A stretch of DNA of 64,000 nt from Sulfurovum sp. UBA4779 (GCA_002403155.1 DHHF01000009.1:1-64000); one strand, 5' to 3'. Positions 53,247 to 62,158 are shown, counted from the first letter of the stretch. Notes: generated by a model from the sequence alone, not told the origin. A program made the numbers and translations.

Positions 53247-53332
53247 TGGTGCGGTCGGCGGGATTTGAACCCGCACATCCGTAGGACACTACCCCCTCAA
53301 GATAGCGTGTCTACCAATTCCACCACGACCGC
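53247..53332 (-). tRNA. tRNA-Leu (anticodon GAG)
   Basis: 86 bases including an encoded CCA. Acceptor stem GCGGTCG pairs with CGACCGC, the D-arm has the class II form TGGTAGACACG, the anticodon stem CTATC/GGTAG closes loop TTGAGGG with anticodon GAG (reads CTC and CTT), a long variable arm follows, and the T-loop is GGTTCAAATCC. The long variable arm and anticodon agree on leucine. Confidence 0.97.
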
Positions 53333-53356
53333 GTAGAATAATGAAGTTTGATAAAA

Positions 53357-53383
53357 CTTGTGACGGAATTGTACCGCCACAAG
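53357..53383 (-). terminator. Intrinsic terminator after atpE
   Basis: CTTGTGACGG-aattgta-CCGCCACAAG, a 10-base stem with one mismatch, followed on the minus strand by TTTTATC. It begins about 18 bases after the atpE stop and separates atpE from the tRNA-Leu gene. Confidence 0.8.
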
Positions 53384-53401
53384 CCTTAAAATTTCTTTAG
53401 A

Positions 53402-53707
53402 TTAACCGATGAACGGGTTAGCATAAAGAGCGATAAGTGCGATAACAAGCGTATAGATAACTTGCGCTTCGATCATCGCCAAGGCAATGAACATTGTTGT
53501 CATCAATTTACCGCCAAGACCTGGGTTTCTAGCAGTACCGGCGATTGTAGCAGCAGCAGTCGTACCCATACCAACAGCACCACCCAATGCAGCAAGACCA
53601 AGACCGACACCAGCAGCGACTACTGAGTATGCTTGAACCATAGATTCACCTTCACCTGCAAACGCAGCTGCACCAAGTGCCAAGAAAAGCAAGAAAAACT
53701 TTTTCAT
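53402..53707 (-). CDS. atpE: F0F1 ATP synthase subunit c
   Basis: 101 residues. A cleavable-looking N-terminal hydrophobic stretch (FFLLFLALGAAAFAGEGES) precedes the two-helix hairpin of the c ring: AAGVGLGLAALGGAVGMG, the polar loop ARNPGL and the second helix with the ion-binding glutamate in MIEAQVIY. The N-terminal extension is longer than in E. coli (79 residues), as in other Campylobacterota. ATG 53707 has AAGGA 7 bases upstream. It stands apart from the other atp genes, with its own promoter and terminator. Confidence 0.94.
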   Translation of the reverse strand: MKKFFLLFLALGAAAFAGEGESMVQAYSVVAAGVGLGLAALGGAVGMGTTAAATIAGTARNPGLGGKLMTTMFIALAMIEAQVIYTLVIALIALYANPFIG

Positions 53708-53808
53708 ATTTATTCCTTCAATTAAATAGGTTTTAAGTCTCTTTGGACTGTCTTTCAAAGTCTGTTCGGCTTGCGTATCCCTACTTATCACTTTGTATCA
53801 ACGGCGCG

Positions 53809-53840
53809 ATTATAGCATAAATAAAATTAAATTTATGCTA
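53809..53840 (-). promoter_or_regulatory. atpE extended -10 promoter and overlapping hairpin
   Basis: On the minus strand TGCTATAAT (TATAAT at 53809-53814) forms an extended -10, giving a leader of about 95 bases before atpE. The same stretch holds TAGCATAAAT and ATTTATGCTA (53813-53822 and 53831-53840), a perfect 10-base inverted repeat that covers the pnp stop codon. One element may both end pnp transcripts and start atpE transcripts. Confidence 0.55.
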
Positions 53841-55968
53841 AATACTCCGGTGTTGCCAATTCTACTTTTTTGCCTTTTTGCTCCATTACCACAACCGTAA
53901 TCTCTTCGCCTTCGCGGTAACGCTCTGCAAGATTGTCAACATGCCCTTTTGCGACTTTTGAGATATGAAGCAGCGCATCAAATCCATCAGGCATTTCCAC
54001 AAAAAGGCCAAAATCCACTATCTTTTTGATCTTGCCTTTGTAGCTTTCTCCTACTTTGTATTCCATCTGTTTTTTCACCGGCGCAGAAGCAATGGCTTCG
54101 ATATGTACTTTGGCTGCTTTGACTTTTTCTTTGTCTCCCCCGGATATTTTAACCCCGCCTGCTTCACGGTCCAAATCAACGGTTACTTCAAATTTTTCGA
54201 TAATTTCTCTTATGGTCGCCCCTGCTTTGCCTATGATGTCAACTATCTTGCCGGGGTGAACACTGAAGTGCTCAACACTTGGAAGTGCTCCGCTGGATAC
54301 AATAGTCTGCTCAGCCTTTTCCATAAGATCAAGAATATGATTTTTGCCTTTGCCTGCTTGCAAGAGCGCTGCTCTTAATATATCCAGATCAATGCCTCCC
54401 AGCTTGATATCCATCTGAAGCGCCGTAATGCCGTTTTTTGTTCCCCCTACTTTGAAATCCATATCGCCGTCATGGTCTTCAAGCCCCATGATATCTGAAA
54501 GTATCGCATACCTGTTGCCTTCTTTGACCAACCCCATCGCTATGCCGGCTACCAGATCAACCATCTCTACATCTGCACCCCGCAATGCCAAGCTTCCGCC
54601 GCATATTGTTGCCATAGACGATGAACCGTTGCTCTCTAAAATTTCAGAAACCAAACGGATCGTGCCGTCATAATGCAGATCTATGGCAGGCTCCAAAGCT
54701 CTTTTCCCGAGATTCCCGTGCCCAAGTTCTCTTCTTCCCGGAGCCCCGATCGGTTTTGCCTCCCCTACGCAAAAACCGGGAAAATTATAATGCACCATAA
54801 AGTTTTCCAGCTGGGCTGTTTTATCTGTGATAAGCTCATACATCTGTGCATCTTTTTTGTCTCCCAGTGTTGCAGTTACCAGTGCCTGTGTTTGTCCTCG
54901 TGTAAAAAGGCATGAGCCGTGCACGGAAGGCAAAATATTGGTTTCAATGCTGATCGTTCTCACTTCATCCAACGATCTTCCGTCTGCTCGTATATTTTTA
55001 TCAAGAATCATGGATCTTACGACGCTTTTTTTGAAACGCTCAAGCACTTTGGCAACAAGCTCTTTCTCAACTTCCTTTCCTTCGTTTTCCATCGCTTCCA
55101 AGATGGCGGCACGAACCTTTTTAAGCTCTATGGACCTTTCGCTTTTCGCCATATGCGAAATGGCTTTCTCTACCTCCTGGGCATAATTTTTTTCGATATA
55201 GCCATAAAGCTCTTGGTCTATTTTTTCTTCTTTAATTTCAAGCGCTAGCGGCTCTTTGGCCAAAGGTTCAAATGCTTTGGTGTATGTCTGTGAGGCTTGC
55301 TTTATATGCTCGCTGGCGATTGCGATCACCTCTACTAGCGCATCCTCGTCAAGTTCATTGCAGTATTGCACCCCGTTTTCTTTGGAAGGCAGCGATCTCA
55401 TCTCAATCATTAAAATATCTTTGCCGCTCCCCACCACCAAAAGATCAAGCGTTGTTTTGGTTTGCGCGCTCAATGAAGGATTGATCACCAACTCTTTGTT
55501 TATTTTTCCTACCCTTACGGCTGCAATACTTTGGCTCACCGGTATATCGGAAACAAAAAGCGCCGCATTTGCCGCATGAAGCGCAGCGATTTGCATATCC
55601 ACATCAGGATCGCTGCTTACCACCATGATCGTAATCGTAACGGGATAGTAAAAACCATCAGGGAACAACGGACGCAAAGAACGGTCAACGATGCGCGACG
55701 TGAGTGTTTCAAAATCTCCTGGTTTTGTTTCTCTTTTTACAAATCCTCCGGGGATTTTTGCCGCTGCATAGGATTTTTCCAGATACTGAACCGTAAGAGG
55801 CAAAAAATCTTCCTCAACGCTTTTTTCATCGATTGCAACCGCCGCAATCAATACAGCCTTTCCCTGCCTGTACCATACGGCACCGCTGGCTTGTTTTGCC
55901 ACTTTGTCAAACTCGTACTTTTCGTTAAGATGATTAATCCCCAACTCTACAATTTTCTCGCTACTCAT
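53833..55968 (-). CDS. pnp: Polyribonucleotide nucleotidyltransferase (PNPase)
   Basis: 711 residues; phosphate-dependent 3'-5' exoribonuclease of RNA turnover. Two RNase PH-like domains (FDKVAKQASGAVWYRQGKAV and GSCLFTRGQTQALVTATLG segments), the metal-binding DGDMDFKVGGTKNGITALQ, then KH (IIGKAGATIREI) and S1 (YKGKIKKIVDFGLFVEMPDG) domains. All parts are canonical. The C-terminus lacks the longer tail of some relatives. The small J-protein gene lies about 50 bases upstream. Confidence 0.97.
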   Translation of the reverse strand: MSSEKIVELGINHLNEKYEFDKVAKQASGAVWYRQGKAVLIAAVAIDEKSVEEDFLPLTVQYLEKSYAAAKIPGGFVKRETKPGDFETLTSRIVDRSLRPLFPDGFYYPVTITIMVVSSDPDVDMQIAALHAANAALFVSDIPVSQSIAAVRVGKINKELVINPSLSAQTKTTLDLLVVGSGKDILMIEMRSLPSKENGVQYCNELDEDALVEVIAIASEHIKQASQTYTKAFEPLAKEPLALEIKEEKIDQELYGYIEKNYAQEVEKAISHMAKSERSIELKKVRAAILEAMENEGKEVEKELVAKVLERFKKSVVRSMILDKNIRADGRSLDEVRTISIETNILPSVHGSCLFTRGQTQALVTATLGDKKDAQMYELITDKTAQLENFMVHYNFPGFCVGEAKPIGAPGRRELGHGNLGKRALEPAIDLHYDGTIRLVSEILESNGSSSMATICGGSLALRGADVEMVDLVAGIAMGLVKEGNRYAILSDIMGLEDHDGDMDFKVGGTKNGITALQMDIKLGGIDLDILRAALLQAGKGKNHILDLMEKAEQTIVSSGALPSVEHFSVHPGKIVDIIGKAGATIREIIEKFEVTVDLDREAGGVKISGGDKEKVKAAKVHIEAIASAPVKKQMEYKVGESYKGKIKKIVDFGLFVEMPDGFDALLHISKVAKGHVDNLAERYREGEEITVVVMEQKGKKVELATPEYLA

Positions 55969-56016
55969 CTATTTTTATATCCTTTTTTAATTTTTTCCTT
56001 AGGGTGTCGGAAGCGT

Positions 56017-56286
56017 TTAAAATCTAAATCGTTGGGCATAATCTGCTCCCGGATATTGCCTATTGATTTCATCGTCATCAAAAGTATAACGAAACTCTTC
56101 TATATACTTCATCAAAAGCCGGTAGGCATGATTGATTTCTTCCATTTTTTGCACATCGCCGCCCAGATCGGGATGATATTTTTTAGCAAGAAAGCGATAC
56201 TGTTTTTTAATGTCGTCTTTTGTAATAAATTTGGGCAATTCTAAAATTTCCAAAGCCCTGTTAAGCTCTTTAGCCGGTTTATGCAT
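56017..56286 (-). CDS. Small J-domain protein
   Basis: 89 residues consisting almost only of a J domain: RALEILELPKFITKDDIKKQYR, then AKKYHPDLGG with the HPD tripeptide that stimulates Hsp70, and a helix EINHAYRLLMKYIEE. A short acidic then basic tail follows. There is no glycine-rich or zinc-finger part. It probably recruits DnaK to a specific task; lptD overlaps it by one base, which hints at envelope or RNA decay (pnp follows), but that is only context. Confidence 0.9.
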   Translation of the reverse strand: MHKPAKELNRALEILELPKFITKDDIKKQYRFLAKKYHPDLGGDVQKMEEINHAYRLLMKYIEEFRYTFDDDEINRQYPGADYAQRFRF

Positions 56287-58364
56287 TACTTCAACCCTTC
56301 TTGTTCCATTTGGCCTGATCCGATGCTGCCAAACGGCTTGAAGTTAAATTGGACATAAAATATATTGTCTTTTGTGTATCCTGCAGGCCTTGGCGTAATT
56401 TCTTGTCCGACAACGGTTGCAATGCTCCAGCAATCACGATTATAACCGGCTCCTGCTCTCCACTGCATACTCGAAGTCGAATCGAGATTGTACGTAATAC
56501 CGCCGCTTAGCGCAACTCTTTTGTTCACATCATATCTAAAATCAAAATTAATATCATTCGCGATAGCAATATCAACGATATCATCAGGCAATTTTTGCCT
56601 AAAAGAGTGTCCGATGCTGATAAAATATTCCTCTTCGTTTACCCTCATGAGACTTGAAGACTCTCTTATCGTGCCAAATTCATAAGAATAGACGATATCG
56701 TTGTAAAATTGCCATTTCCCCCAATTATATTGCATTTCATTCGCTATATCCGCAAGTTTATAGTCATGGTTCATATAGAACTTTTGAGACAAACGCTGAA
56801 AAAAAACAAGCTCCATTTGCGTATCATAAAAATATTGCCCCACGCTCAAATCATAATATTCTTCCGGCAAATCTATCTCGAAAAGCATCTTTTGCACTTC
56901 ATTAAACCAATCAAAATCAGAAGGTTTCCGATGCACATTTCCCGGCTTTACATACCCTAAAGAAGGCTGAAGAATATGAATAAAATCTTCGTATGATTTC
57001 GTTAAATCGCTAAAAATTTTTATTTTATGCGTATTGCTATAATATTCAAACTCATCATACTCATCGCTTCCGTTGCCAAAAAAGAATTTGCTGTAATAGA
57101 CCTCTTCACCCAGCGAAAGATTGGCAAATCCATCCAAAAAAGAAGCGGTCCACTCTATCGGTATTTTTGCTTCGGCTTGTTTAAGCGTCATCCCTTCTTT
57201 TCGATAAAAATGATTGATGTGCATATCGGCACTGTAGGTAAGATTGTCCCACATAAAATGTTTTAAATATTTATGCCACTGCAACGAGGGGAGCAGCTGT
57301 AAGGTATTGTCGTTGCTTTCGTTGCGGGTGTCTATAAAATATTTTCCGTTTATGCCTGCATAATAGTCATCATTGTATAAAAAATAATTCAAACGAGATT
57401 CTTGCAACGGCAAAAGCCCAAAATGCTCCAGTCGTGTTTTTTGCAAATTTAAATAATCGATATCGTTAAGATAGGTAGCATTGACATAGAGGCCGTCTTC
57501 AAACCCCTGCGGCAAACTAGAATCAAAAAAACTGCTGGAATCATACAAAAACTCTGCACCGTAATGCTCCAGCCTATTTTCCCAGCTATCTTTAAAATAG
57601 CCTGTTCTCAGCTGCCCCAAAGAGTGATTGCTGTCGGCAAAACGGAACGTACCGTAAACACCTTCACTCCGATTCGTGCGTATCTGAGGATTTATTTCAA
57701 GGTCCATACCGGGAGAAATCGCCCAAAATACGGGCTGCTCATAAATAAACCCTTCTTCAGACGAATAGCCTACCAGCGGAAAAAGCAATCCCGAACTTCG
57801 TTCTTTGTGAGTTGAGAAACCAAGATAGGGAGTATAAAAAACAGGGATATCCCACAAATATACTTTTGCATCATATATGTGCATATATTTTGCCTCACTG
57901 TCATACAAAGAACCCGAAAAAACCATTTTCCATACAGGATCATTCATATCACAGCTGGAAAACAGACTTTGGCCCAGCGTATAATTTCCTTCTTTTTTGT
58001 TTGCTTTGTCCGTAAAAAGCCATATGTCGTTTTCGGTTACAAAAAAAAGCTTTTGAAAATGTACTTCCTTTGTATCGGTTTGAATTTCCAGATGGTCGGT
58101 CTGCTCTTTTGTGCCTTTGTAGCCTATCATTTCAACTTGTCCGTCAAGCACAAGCTTTTTTGTTTTTTTATCGTAAAATGCACTGGATGCTTTAATGACA
58201 GAGCCGTCATAATATACGATTACTTCATCTTTGGCTTCAACTGTTGTTTTGGATGACTGCACATATTTTGCAAGGACTTCTATTTTATTTTTTTCCTCTG
58301 TTGCATGTATGCTTTGTGCACCAAAAAATAGCCCCAGAAAAAAAATAAAAAAAAATCTAAGCAT
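56286..58364 (-). CDS. lptD: LPS assembly outer-membrane protein LptD
   Basis: 692 residues. A signal peptide (FFFIFFLGLFFGAQSIHA) precedes an N-terminal OstA-like beta-jellyroll (residues about 25-180) that receives LPS from LptA. A C-terminal beta-barrel of about 26 strands with alternating aromatic residues makes up the rest; the conserved FSSCDMNDPVWK-type region is present. It inserts LPS into the outer leaflet with the lipoprotein LptE. It overlaps the RDD gene by 8 bases and the J-protein gene by 1. Confidence 0.92.
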   Translation of the reverse strand: MLRFFFIFFLGLFFGAQSIHATEEKNKIEVLAKYVQSSKTTVEAKDEVIVYYDGSVIKASSAFYDKKTKKLVLDGQVEMIGYKGTKEQTDHLEIQTDTKEVHFQKLFFVTENDIWLFTDKANKKEGNYTLGQSLFSSCDMNDPVWKMVFSGSLYDSEAKYMHIYDAKVYLWDIPVFYTPYLGFSTHKERSSGLLFPLVGYSSEEGFIYEQPVFWAISPGMDLEINPQIRTNRSEGVYGTFRFADSNHSLGQLRTGYFKDSWENRLEHYGAEFLYDSSSFFDSSLPQGFEDGLYVNATYLNDIDYLNLQKTRLEHFGLLPLQESRLNYFLYNDDYYAGINGKYFIDTRNESNDNTLQLLPSLQWHKYLKHFMWDNLTYSADMHINHFYRKEGMTLKQAEAKIPIEWTASFLDGFANLSLGEEVYYSKFFFGNGSDEYDEFEYYSNTHKIKIFSDLTKSYEDFIHILQPSLGYVKPGNVHRKPSDFDWFNEVQKMLFEIDLPEEYYDLSVGQYFYDTQMELVFFQRLSQKFYMNHDYKLADIANEMQYNWGKWQFYNDIVYSYEFGTIRESSSLMRVNEEEYFISIGHSFRQKLPDDIVDIAIANDINFDFRYDVNKRVALSGGITYNLDSTSSMQWRAGAGYNRDCWSIATVVGQEITPRPAGYTKDNIFYVQFNFKPFGSIGSGQMEQEGLK

Positions 58365-58812
58365 TGATGACTACACAGCTTGAAATTTTATCATGAAACG
58401 TTTGCCTTAGCGGCGTAAAGAAAGCCAGTACAAATCCCACATAGAAAAAAAGTTCGCTAGGCACTCTTGCCAATGCGCGCAAAAGCGCCTTTACAAAGGA
58501 AGGAGTATACTCTGTTTGGTAATCAATCACTTTAATTTTTGCAATATATTTGCCCAGCGTCATACCGCTTTGCCATACTAAAACAGTATGATAAAATATT
58601 TTAATCATAAAAAACACTAAAATATTTTGCTCCACAAAAACATTCATTGCTTCAACTGTTGCTTGATCATCAAGAGAGACTTCAGACATCAGCATCATAA
58701 TCTGATCATAAAAAATCACTACAAAAAAAACAGAAACAACAATATCGTCTATTACAAATGCGATGGCACGTCTTGGTATATTTGCTATCTGAAAAGGAAA
58801 AGTATTAGACAT
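58357..58812 (-). CDS. RDD-family membrane protein
   Basis: 151 residues with three hydrophobic spans. The RDD signature is present in modified form as RRAIAFVIDDIVVSVFFVV, followed by the second signature in WQSGMTLGKYIAKIKVIDY and an ending FFTPLRQTFHDKISSCVV. RDD proteins are of unsettled function, some linked to ion transport. It lies 9 bases after purD and overlaps lptD. Confidence 0.88.
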   Translation of the reverse strand: MSNTFPFQIANIPRRAIAFVIDDIVVSVFFVVIFYDQIMMLMSEVSLDDQATVEAMNVFVEQNILVFFMIKIFYHTVLVWQSGMTLGKYIAKIKVIDYQTEYTPSFVKALLRALARVPSELFFYVGFVLAFFTPLRQTFHDKISSCVVINA

Positions 58813-58821
58813 TTCCTGAGC

Positions 58822-60090
58822 CTAAAGCGCCTGATAAGCAATATCGCTTCGGCATTGTTTGCCCGCAAAATGCACCTGTCCTACAAGCATATAGGCACGT
58901 CTTTGGGCTTCTTTGATCGTGTCGCCTATCCCTATGCACACCAAAACCCTTCCGCCTGTCGCATAGAGTTTCCCGTCTTCTCCACGAGCTACTCCTGCAA
59001 ATGAAATATGCGCATTTTCTTTTAACTCTTCATGATGAATCTCATCAATGATGATCTCGGCAGGTTCGGAATTTTTATAGGGGTAATCTTTGCTTGCCAT
59101 TACAACGCCTACCGCATACTTATCGTGAAATTCAATGTTTGCACTTTTCAACTCTCCTACGGCTGCTTTGTAAAAAAGTTCGCTTGCCGGCGATTTGAGC
59201 AGCGGCATCAATTCTTCACATTCAGGATCACCGAAACGGACATTATATTCCAAAATCACAGGATCGCCTTTTACCACCATCACTCCCATAAAAAGAACTC
59301 CGGTAAAAGGCATCCCCTCTTCCTGCATTCCTTTTAATGTAGGCTTGATCACGCGTTCATCCAGCTTTGCATAGATTTCTTCATTCACAAGCGGTGTAGG
59401 CGCATATGCACCCATGCCGCCGGTATTTGGCCCCTTATCTCCGTTAAGCAGTCTTTTGTGATCTTGCGCGGCAGGAAGCACCACATAATCTTTTCCGTCG
59501 CACACGGCAAAAACAGAAAGCTCATACCCGTCTAAAAACTCTTCGATAACGATTGATGTCCCCGCATCTCCGAATGCATTGCCGCTCAGCATTTCCCCTG
59601 CTGCTTTTTTGGCTTCATCGCGGCTTTGGGCAATAATAACCCCTTTGCCTCCGCAAAGGCCGTCAGCTTTAACCACAATAGGGACTTCAAGAGAATTGAT
59701 AAATTTATATGCTTCTTCCAACGAATTTGTTTGGATATATTTTGCAGTAGGAATATGATGGCGGGCTAAAAAATTTTTCATAAATATCTTGGATCCCTCC
59801 AGCTGTGCTGCTTTTTCCGTGGGTCCAAATATTGTCAGCCCTCTTTTTTTAAACACATCGACAATACCTTCTACCAATGGTACTTCCGGACCGACAATGG
59901 TTAAACCGATCCCTTGTGTTTGTGCAAAATCAGCCAATGCATCAAAATTATCAATGGCAATATTTTCTCCCAACGCATCCGTTGCCCCATTGCCTGGAGC
60001 AAAATAAATTTTTTCTACATTGTTGTCTTTTTTAAGCGCTAAACCAATAGAATATTCTCTGCCGCCCGAACCTATAATCAATATATCCAT
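58822..60090 (-). CDS. purD: Phosphoribosylamine-glycine ligase
   Basis: 422-residue ATP-grasp enzyme, second step of purine synthesis. IGSGGREYSIGLALKKD at the N-terminus, FMKNFLARHHIPTAKY, VVKADGLCGGKGVIIA (ATP grasp), RFGDPECEELMPLLKS and TGGRVLVCIGIG are canonical. GGAGAG lies just before the ATG. Upstream, the 6S-like RNA is transcribed in the same direction; the 150 bases between them hold no convincing gene. Confidence 0.96.
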   Translation of the reverse strand: MDILIIGSGGREYSIGLALKKDNNVEKIYFAPGNGATDALGENIAIDNFDALADFAQTQGIGLTIVGPEVPLVEGIVDVFKKRGLTIFGPTEKAAQLEGSKIFMKNFLARHHIPTAKYIQTNSLEEAYKFINSLEVPIVVKADGLCGGKGVIIAQSRDEAKKAAGEMLSGNAFGDAGTSIVIEEFLDGYELSVFAVCDGKDYVVLPAAQDHKRLLNGDKGPNTGGMGAYAPTPLVNEEIYAKLDERVIKPTLKGMQEEGMPFTGVLFMGVMVVKGDPVILEYNVRFGDPECEELMPLLKSPASELFYKAAVGELKSANIEFHDKYAVGVVMASKDYPYKNSEPAEIIIDEIHHEELKENAHISFAGVARGEDGKLYATGGRVLVCIGIGDTIKEAQRRAYMLVGQVHFAGKQCRSDIAYQAL

Positions 60091-60241
60091 TTATCTCTCC
60101 AAAAAATTTTATTGCGGTTACTTTTGCTCTTGAATTGAAGCAGCTGTCCTATGATGCCCAAGAAATTTCATCAAAATTAAATACACTTTGCGTGCTTTTT
60201 AATCTTCAAAAAATCCCTTCTGTCTATCATCAACCCATTGT

Positions 60242-60430
60242 CCCCGGACAGCCGTTCTGTTTTAAGTCGGCCCTCATTAAGCCAACGTTGCAGGAGAGAG
60301 CATCTTTTTAGGGGGCAATTTCTCGCAGGCCTAAACCGTGCTCAAGCAAAACCGCCCGCACACCAATCTGCTACATATCCCGCCAAAGATATATGTTGGA
60401 CCCCAAATACAGTTGTCGCACTATCCAGGT
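60242..60430 (-). ncRNA. ssrS: 6S-like regulatory RNA
   Basis: About 185-190 bases read from the minus strand. The ends pair over nine bases (CCTGGATAG at 60421-60429 with CTGTCCGGG at 60243-60251, two or three G-U). Next come a CTGT/ACAG stem, a large central bubble with small hairpins on each side (ACATAT/ATATGT and GTTGGC/GCCGAC), and a terminal arm with GAGCA/TGCTC and TTTAGG/CCTAAA. A long rod with closing stem, central bubble and terminal arm is the plan of 6S RNA, which mimics an open promoter and holds sigma-70 RNA polymerase. Position upstream of purD agrees with what I recall for epsilonproteobacterial 6S RNA (unchecked). Confidence 0.72.
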
Positions 60431-60437
60431 TAATTTA

Positions 60438-60443
60438 ATTATA
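60438..60443 (-). promoter_or_regulatory. -10 element of the 6S-like RNA
   Basis: TATAAT on the minus strand, 7 bases before the predicted RNA 5' end at about 60430. It lies in the gap after hemD. No consensus -35 hexamer is visible. Confidence 0.6.
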
Positions 60444-60467
60444 GCCTATTTGCAGTTAGAAGTAGAT

Positions 60468-61118
60468 TTATTTCATATTTTGTTTTTGAAGCTCTTTTGC
60501 TTTTTTGATACAAGCATCTATCAACGGCTCATCAGCAATCGCATACTCCGCATTTGCAGGCAAATGTTTCAAGGTTGCTTCTCCGATCACTACGGCAGTA
60601 TAGCTTGGATCCCATTCAAAATTCTCTAAAAAACACGCAATAGAAGACGGCGAGGTAAAAATAATAATGGCTTCTTTTGGCGGTGCTTCTTCTTCATGAT
60701 ATTTTCTACAAGAGGTTTCATAAATAATCTGCTCGCCAAGCGCTATCCCTTTTTGTTCCAAAAAACCTTTGCTGTCAAATGAAACAATTTTGGGACGAAG
60801 ATAAAGGAGCTTTCTTTCTTTAAAAAAAACAGCAATATCTGCCGCAAGCACTTCGCCGTAAAAATTTTTCGGCTCAAAAATCACTTCACCGCCCAATGCT
60901 CTTATCTGTTTTGCCGTAGCCGGTCCCACTGCAATACAGGGATATTCTTTCCATTTTTTATCTATCTTGTCTGCGTAAACGACAGCCTGTTTTGAAGTAA
61001 AAATCAATGTATCATAGTTGGCAAAATCTATTTGACGGGCAGTCATCGAAAAAGTAATGATGGGCAATGCATTTACTCCTTCTTTGATACTCGGGGAAAG
61101 AAGATAGATTTCTCTCAT
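60468..61118 (-). CDS. hemD: Uroporphyrinogen-III synthase-like protein
   Basis: 216 residues. HemD sequences are poorly conserved, but the layout fits: YDTLIFTSKQAVVYAD near residue 38, PCIAVGPATAKQIRALG, EVIFEPKNFYGEVLAA, YLRPKIVSF, then the second half with IIIFTSPSSIACFLENF and AVVIGEATLKHLP. It cyclises hydroxymethylbilane to uroporphyrinogen III in haem synthesis. It overlaps the cation transporter gene by 4 bases (ATGA). With hemJ at 28537 this is the second haem gene in the window. Confidence 0.85.
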   Translation of the reverse strand: MREIYLLSPSIKEGVNALPIITFSMTARQIDFANYDTLIFTSKQAVVYADKIDKKWKEYPCIAVGPATAKQIRALGGEVIFEPKNFYGEVLAADIAVFFKERKLLYLRPKIVSFDSKGFLEQKGIALGEQIIYETSCRKYHEEEAPPKEAIIIFTSPSSIACFLENFEWDPSYTAVVIGEATLKHLPANAEYAIADEPLIDACIKKAKELQKQNMK

Positions 61119-62047
61119 ACTTGCTTTGACTCCATCAGTGAACTGCCGTACAACAAAGCTTTGTTGACCTCTTCATCATCATAGGGATCAAAATGGGGAG
61201 TAATGATCCATTTTTTTTTCAAATCAAGTGCCATGATTTTCTCTTCTACTTGATCTGCGATGCGGTGAGCCTCAAGCAGCAGCATATTGGGGCGAAGCAC
61301 CATGTGAAATTCTACAAAATTGGTAGTCCCGTCGGTACGCGTTCTTAGCCAATGATAACTGTTTATTTCAGAGTTGGTTGAAAGTATCTCTTCTATTTGG
61401 ACCAATGTTTCGTTTTCAAGTGCACGATCCAACAATATATTGATCCCCTCGACAATGATCTCGTATACCGAATAAATGATATACAGACCTATCCCCAAAC
61501 CAAACAATGCATCTATACTGTCAAATCCTGTTAAATAAACTAACCCCAGTGCCGTCAATACCGCCGCATTGCTCCAAAGATCCGTTTGATAATGCAGCGC
61601 ATCCGCTTTGATAACCACACTGTCGGTTTGTTTGGCCACTTTCAATAAATAACGCACCAAAAAATAGGTTACCCCTATAGAAAAAAGCATTGCAATGATC
61701 GAAGGTGAGAGCAAAGTAGTCTCTGTTTGGTAGATCATTTTTTTGACCGCTTCATAAATAATATAAAGCCCCGAGACAGTAATCAGTGTCCCCTCTATCA
61801 CCGCTGCGACAGCCTGAACTTTGCCTTTTCCGTACTGATACACTTCATCGGGATGTTCTTCGGATTTTTTGATTGCAAAGAAATTAAAAAGCGAAATGGC
61901 CGTATCCAAAAGAGAATCTATGGCAGAGGCCAAGACGGCCACAGAACCGCTGATGATTCCTATGGTTAGCTTAACCATCACTAAAACAACCGCCACACTT
62001 GTTGATATCACAGTTGCACGTTTTTGAGGCGATATGGTTTTTTTCAA
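61115..62047 (-). CDS. Cation diffusion facilitator (FieF-like)
   Basis: 310-residue, six-span divalent metal/proton antiporter. Metal-site aspartates lie in ASAIDSLLDTAISLFNFFAI (D-x3-D) and ADALHYQTDLWSN (H-x3-D), the zinc/iron-type combination. The C-terminal cytoplasmic domain (LVQIEEILS, NFVEFHMVL, EAHRIADQVEEKI) is the usual regulatory metal-binding fold. Likely substrates are Fe, Zn or Cd. The start is TTG 62047 with AAGGGA upstream. It is coupled to hemD. Confidence 0.92.
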   Translation of the reverse strand: MKKTISPQKRATVISTSVAVVLVMVKLTIGIISGSVAVLASAIDSLLDTAISLFNFFAIKKSEEHPDEVYQYGKGKVQAVAAVIEGTLITVSGLYIIYEAVKKMIYQTETTLLSPSIIAMLFSIGVTYFLVRYLLKVAKQTDSVVIKADALHYQTDLWSNAAVLTALGLVYLTGFDSIDALFGLGIGLYIIYSVYEIIVEGINILLDRALENETLVQIEEILSTNSEINSYHWLRTRTDGTTNFVEFHMVLRPNMLLLEAHRIADQVEEKIMALDLKKKWIITPHFDPYDDEEVNKALLYGSSLMESKQV

Positions 62048-62117
62048 AACGGTCCCTTCTTTTAAAAAGTACTATAAAATTAAATTCTAGCTAAAAAACA
62101 CCTCGAAGGCAACATCG

Positions 62118-62143
62118 CTGTCCGGAGACGCTTTTCTGGACAG
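62118..62143. repeat. Strong hairpin between htpG and CDF gene
   Basis: CTGTCCGGAGA-cgct-TTTCTGGACAG, an 11-base stem including two G-U pairs, about 15 bases after the htpG stop. No T-run follows directly on the minus strand, but TGTTTTTT occurs about 25 bases on. It may end htpG transcripts or stabilise the 3' end. Confidence 0.5.
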
Positions 62144-62158
62144 AACAACAAAAACAGG

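Noticed and set aside
60242..60430. tmRNA, SRP RNA or RNase P RNA in the purD-hemD gap
   Set aside because: The SRP GGAAG loop signature, tmRNA acceptor/T-arm and RNase P core motifs are absent; the end pairing and bubble fit 6S RNA instead.
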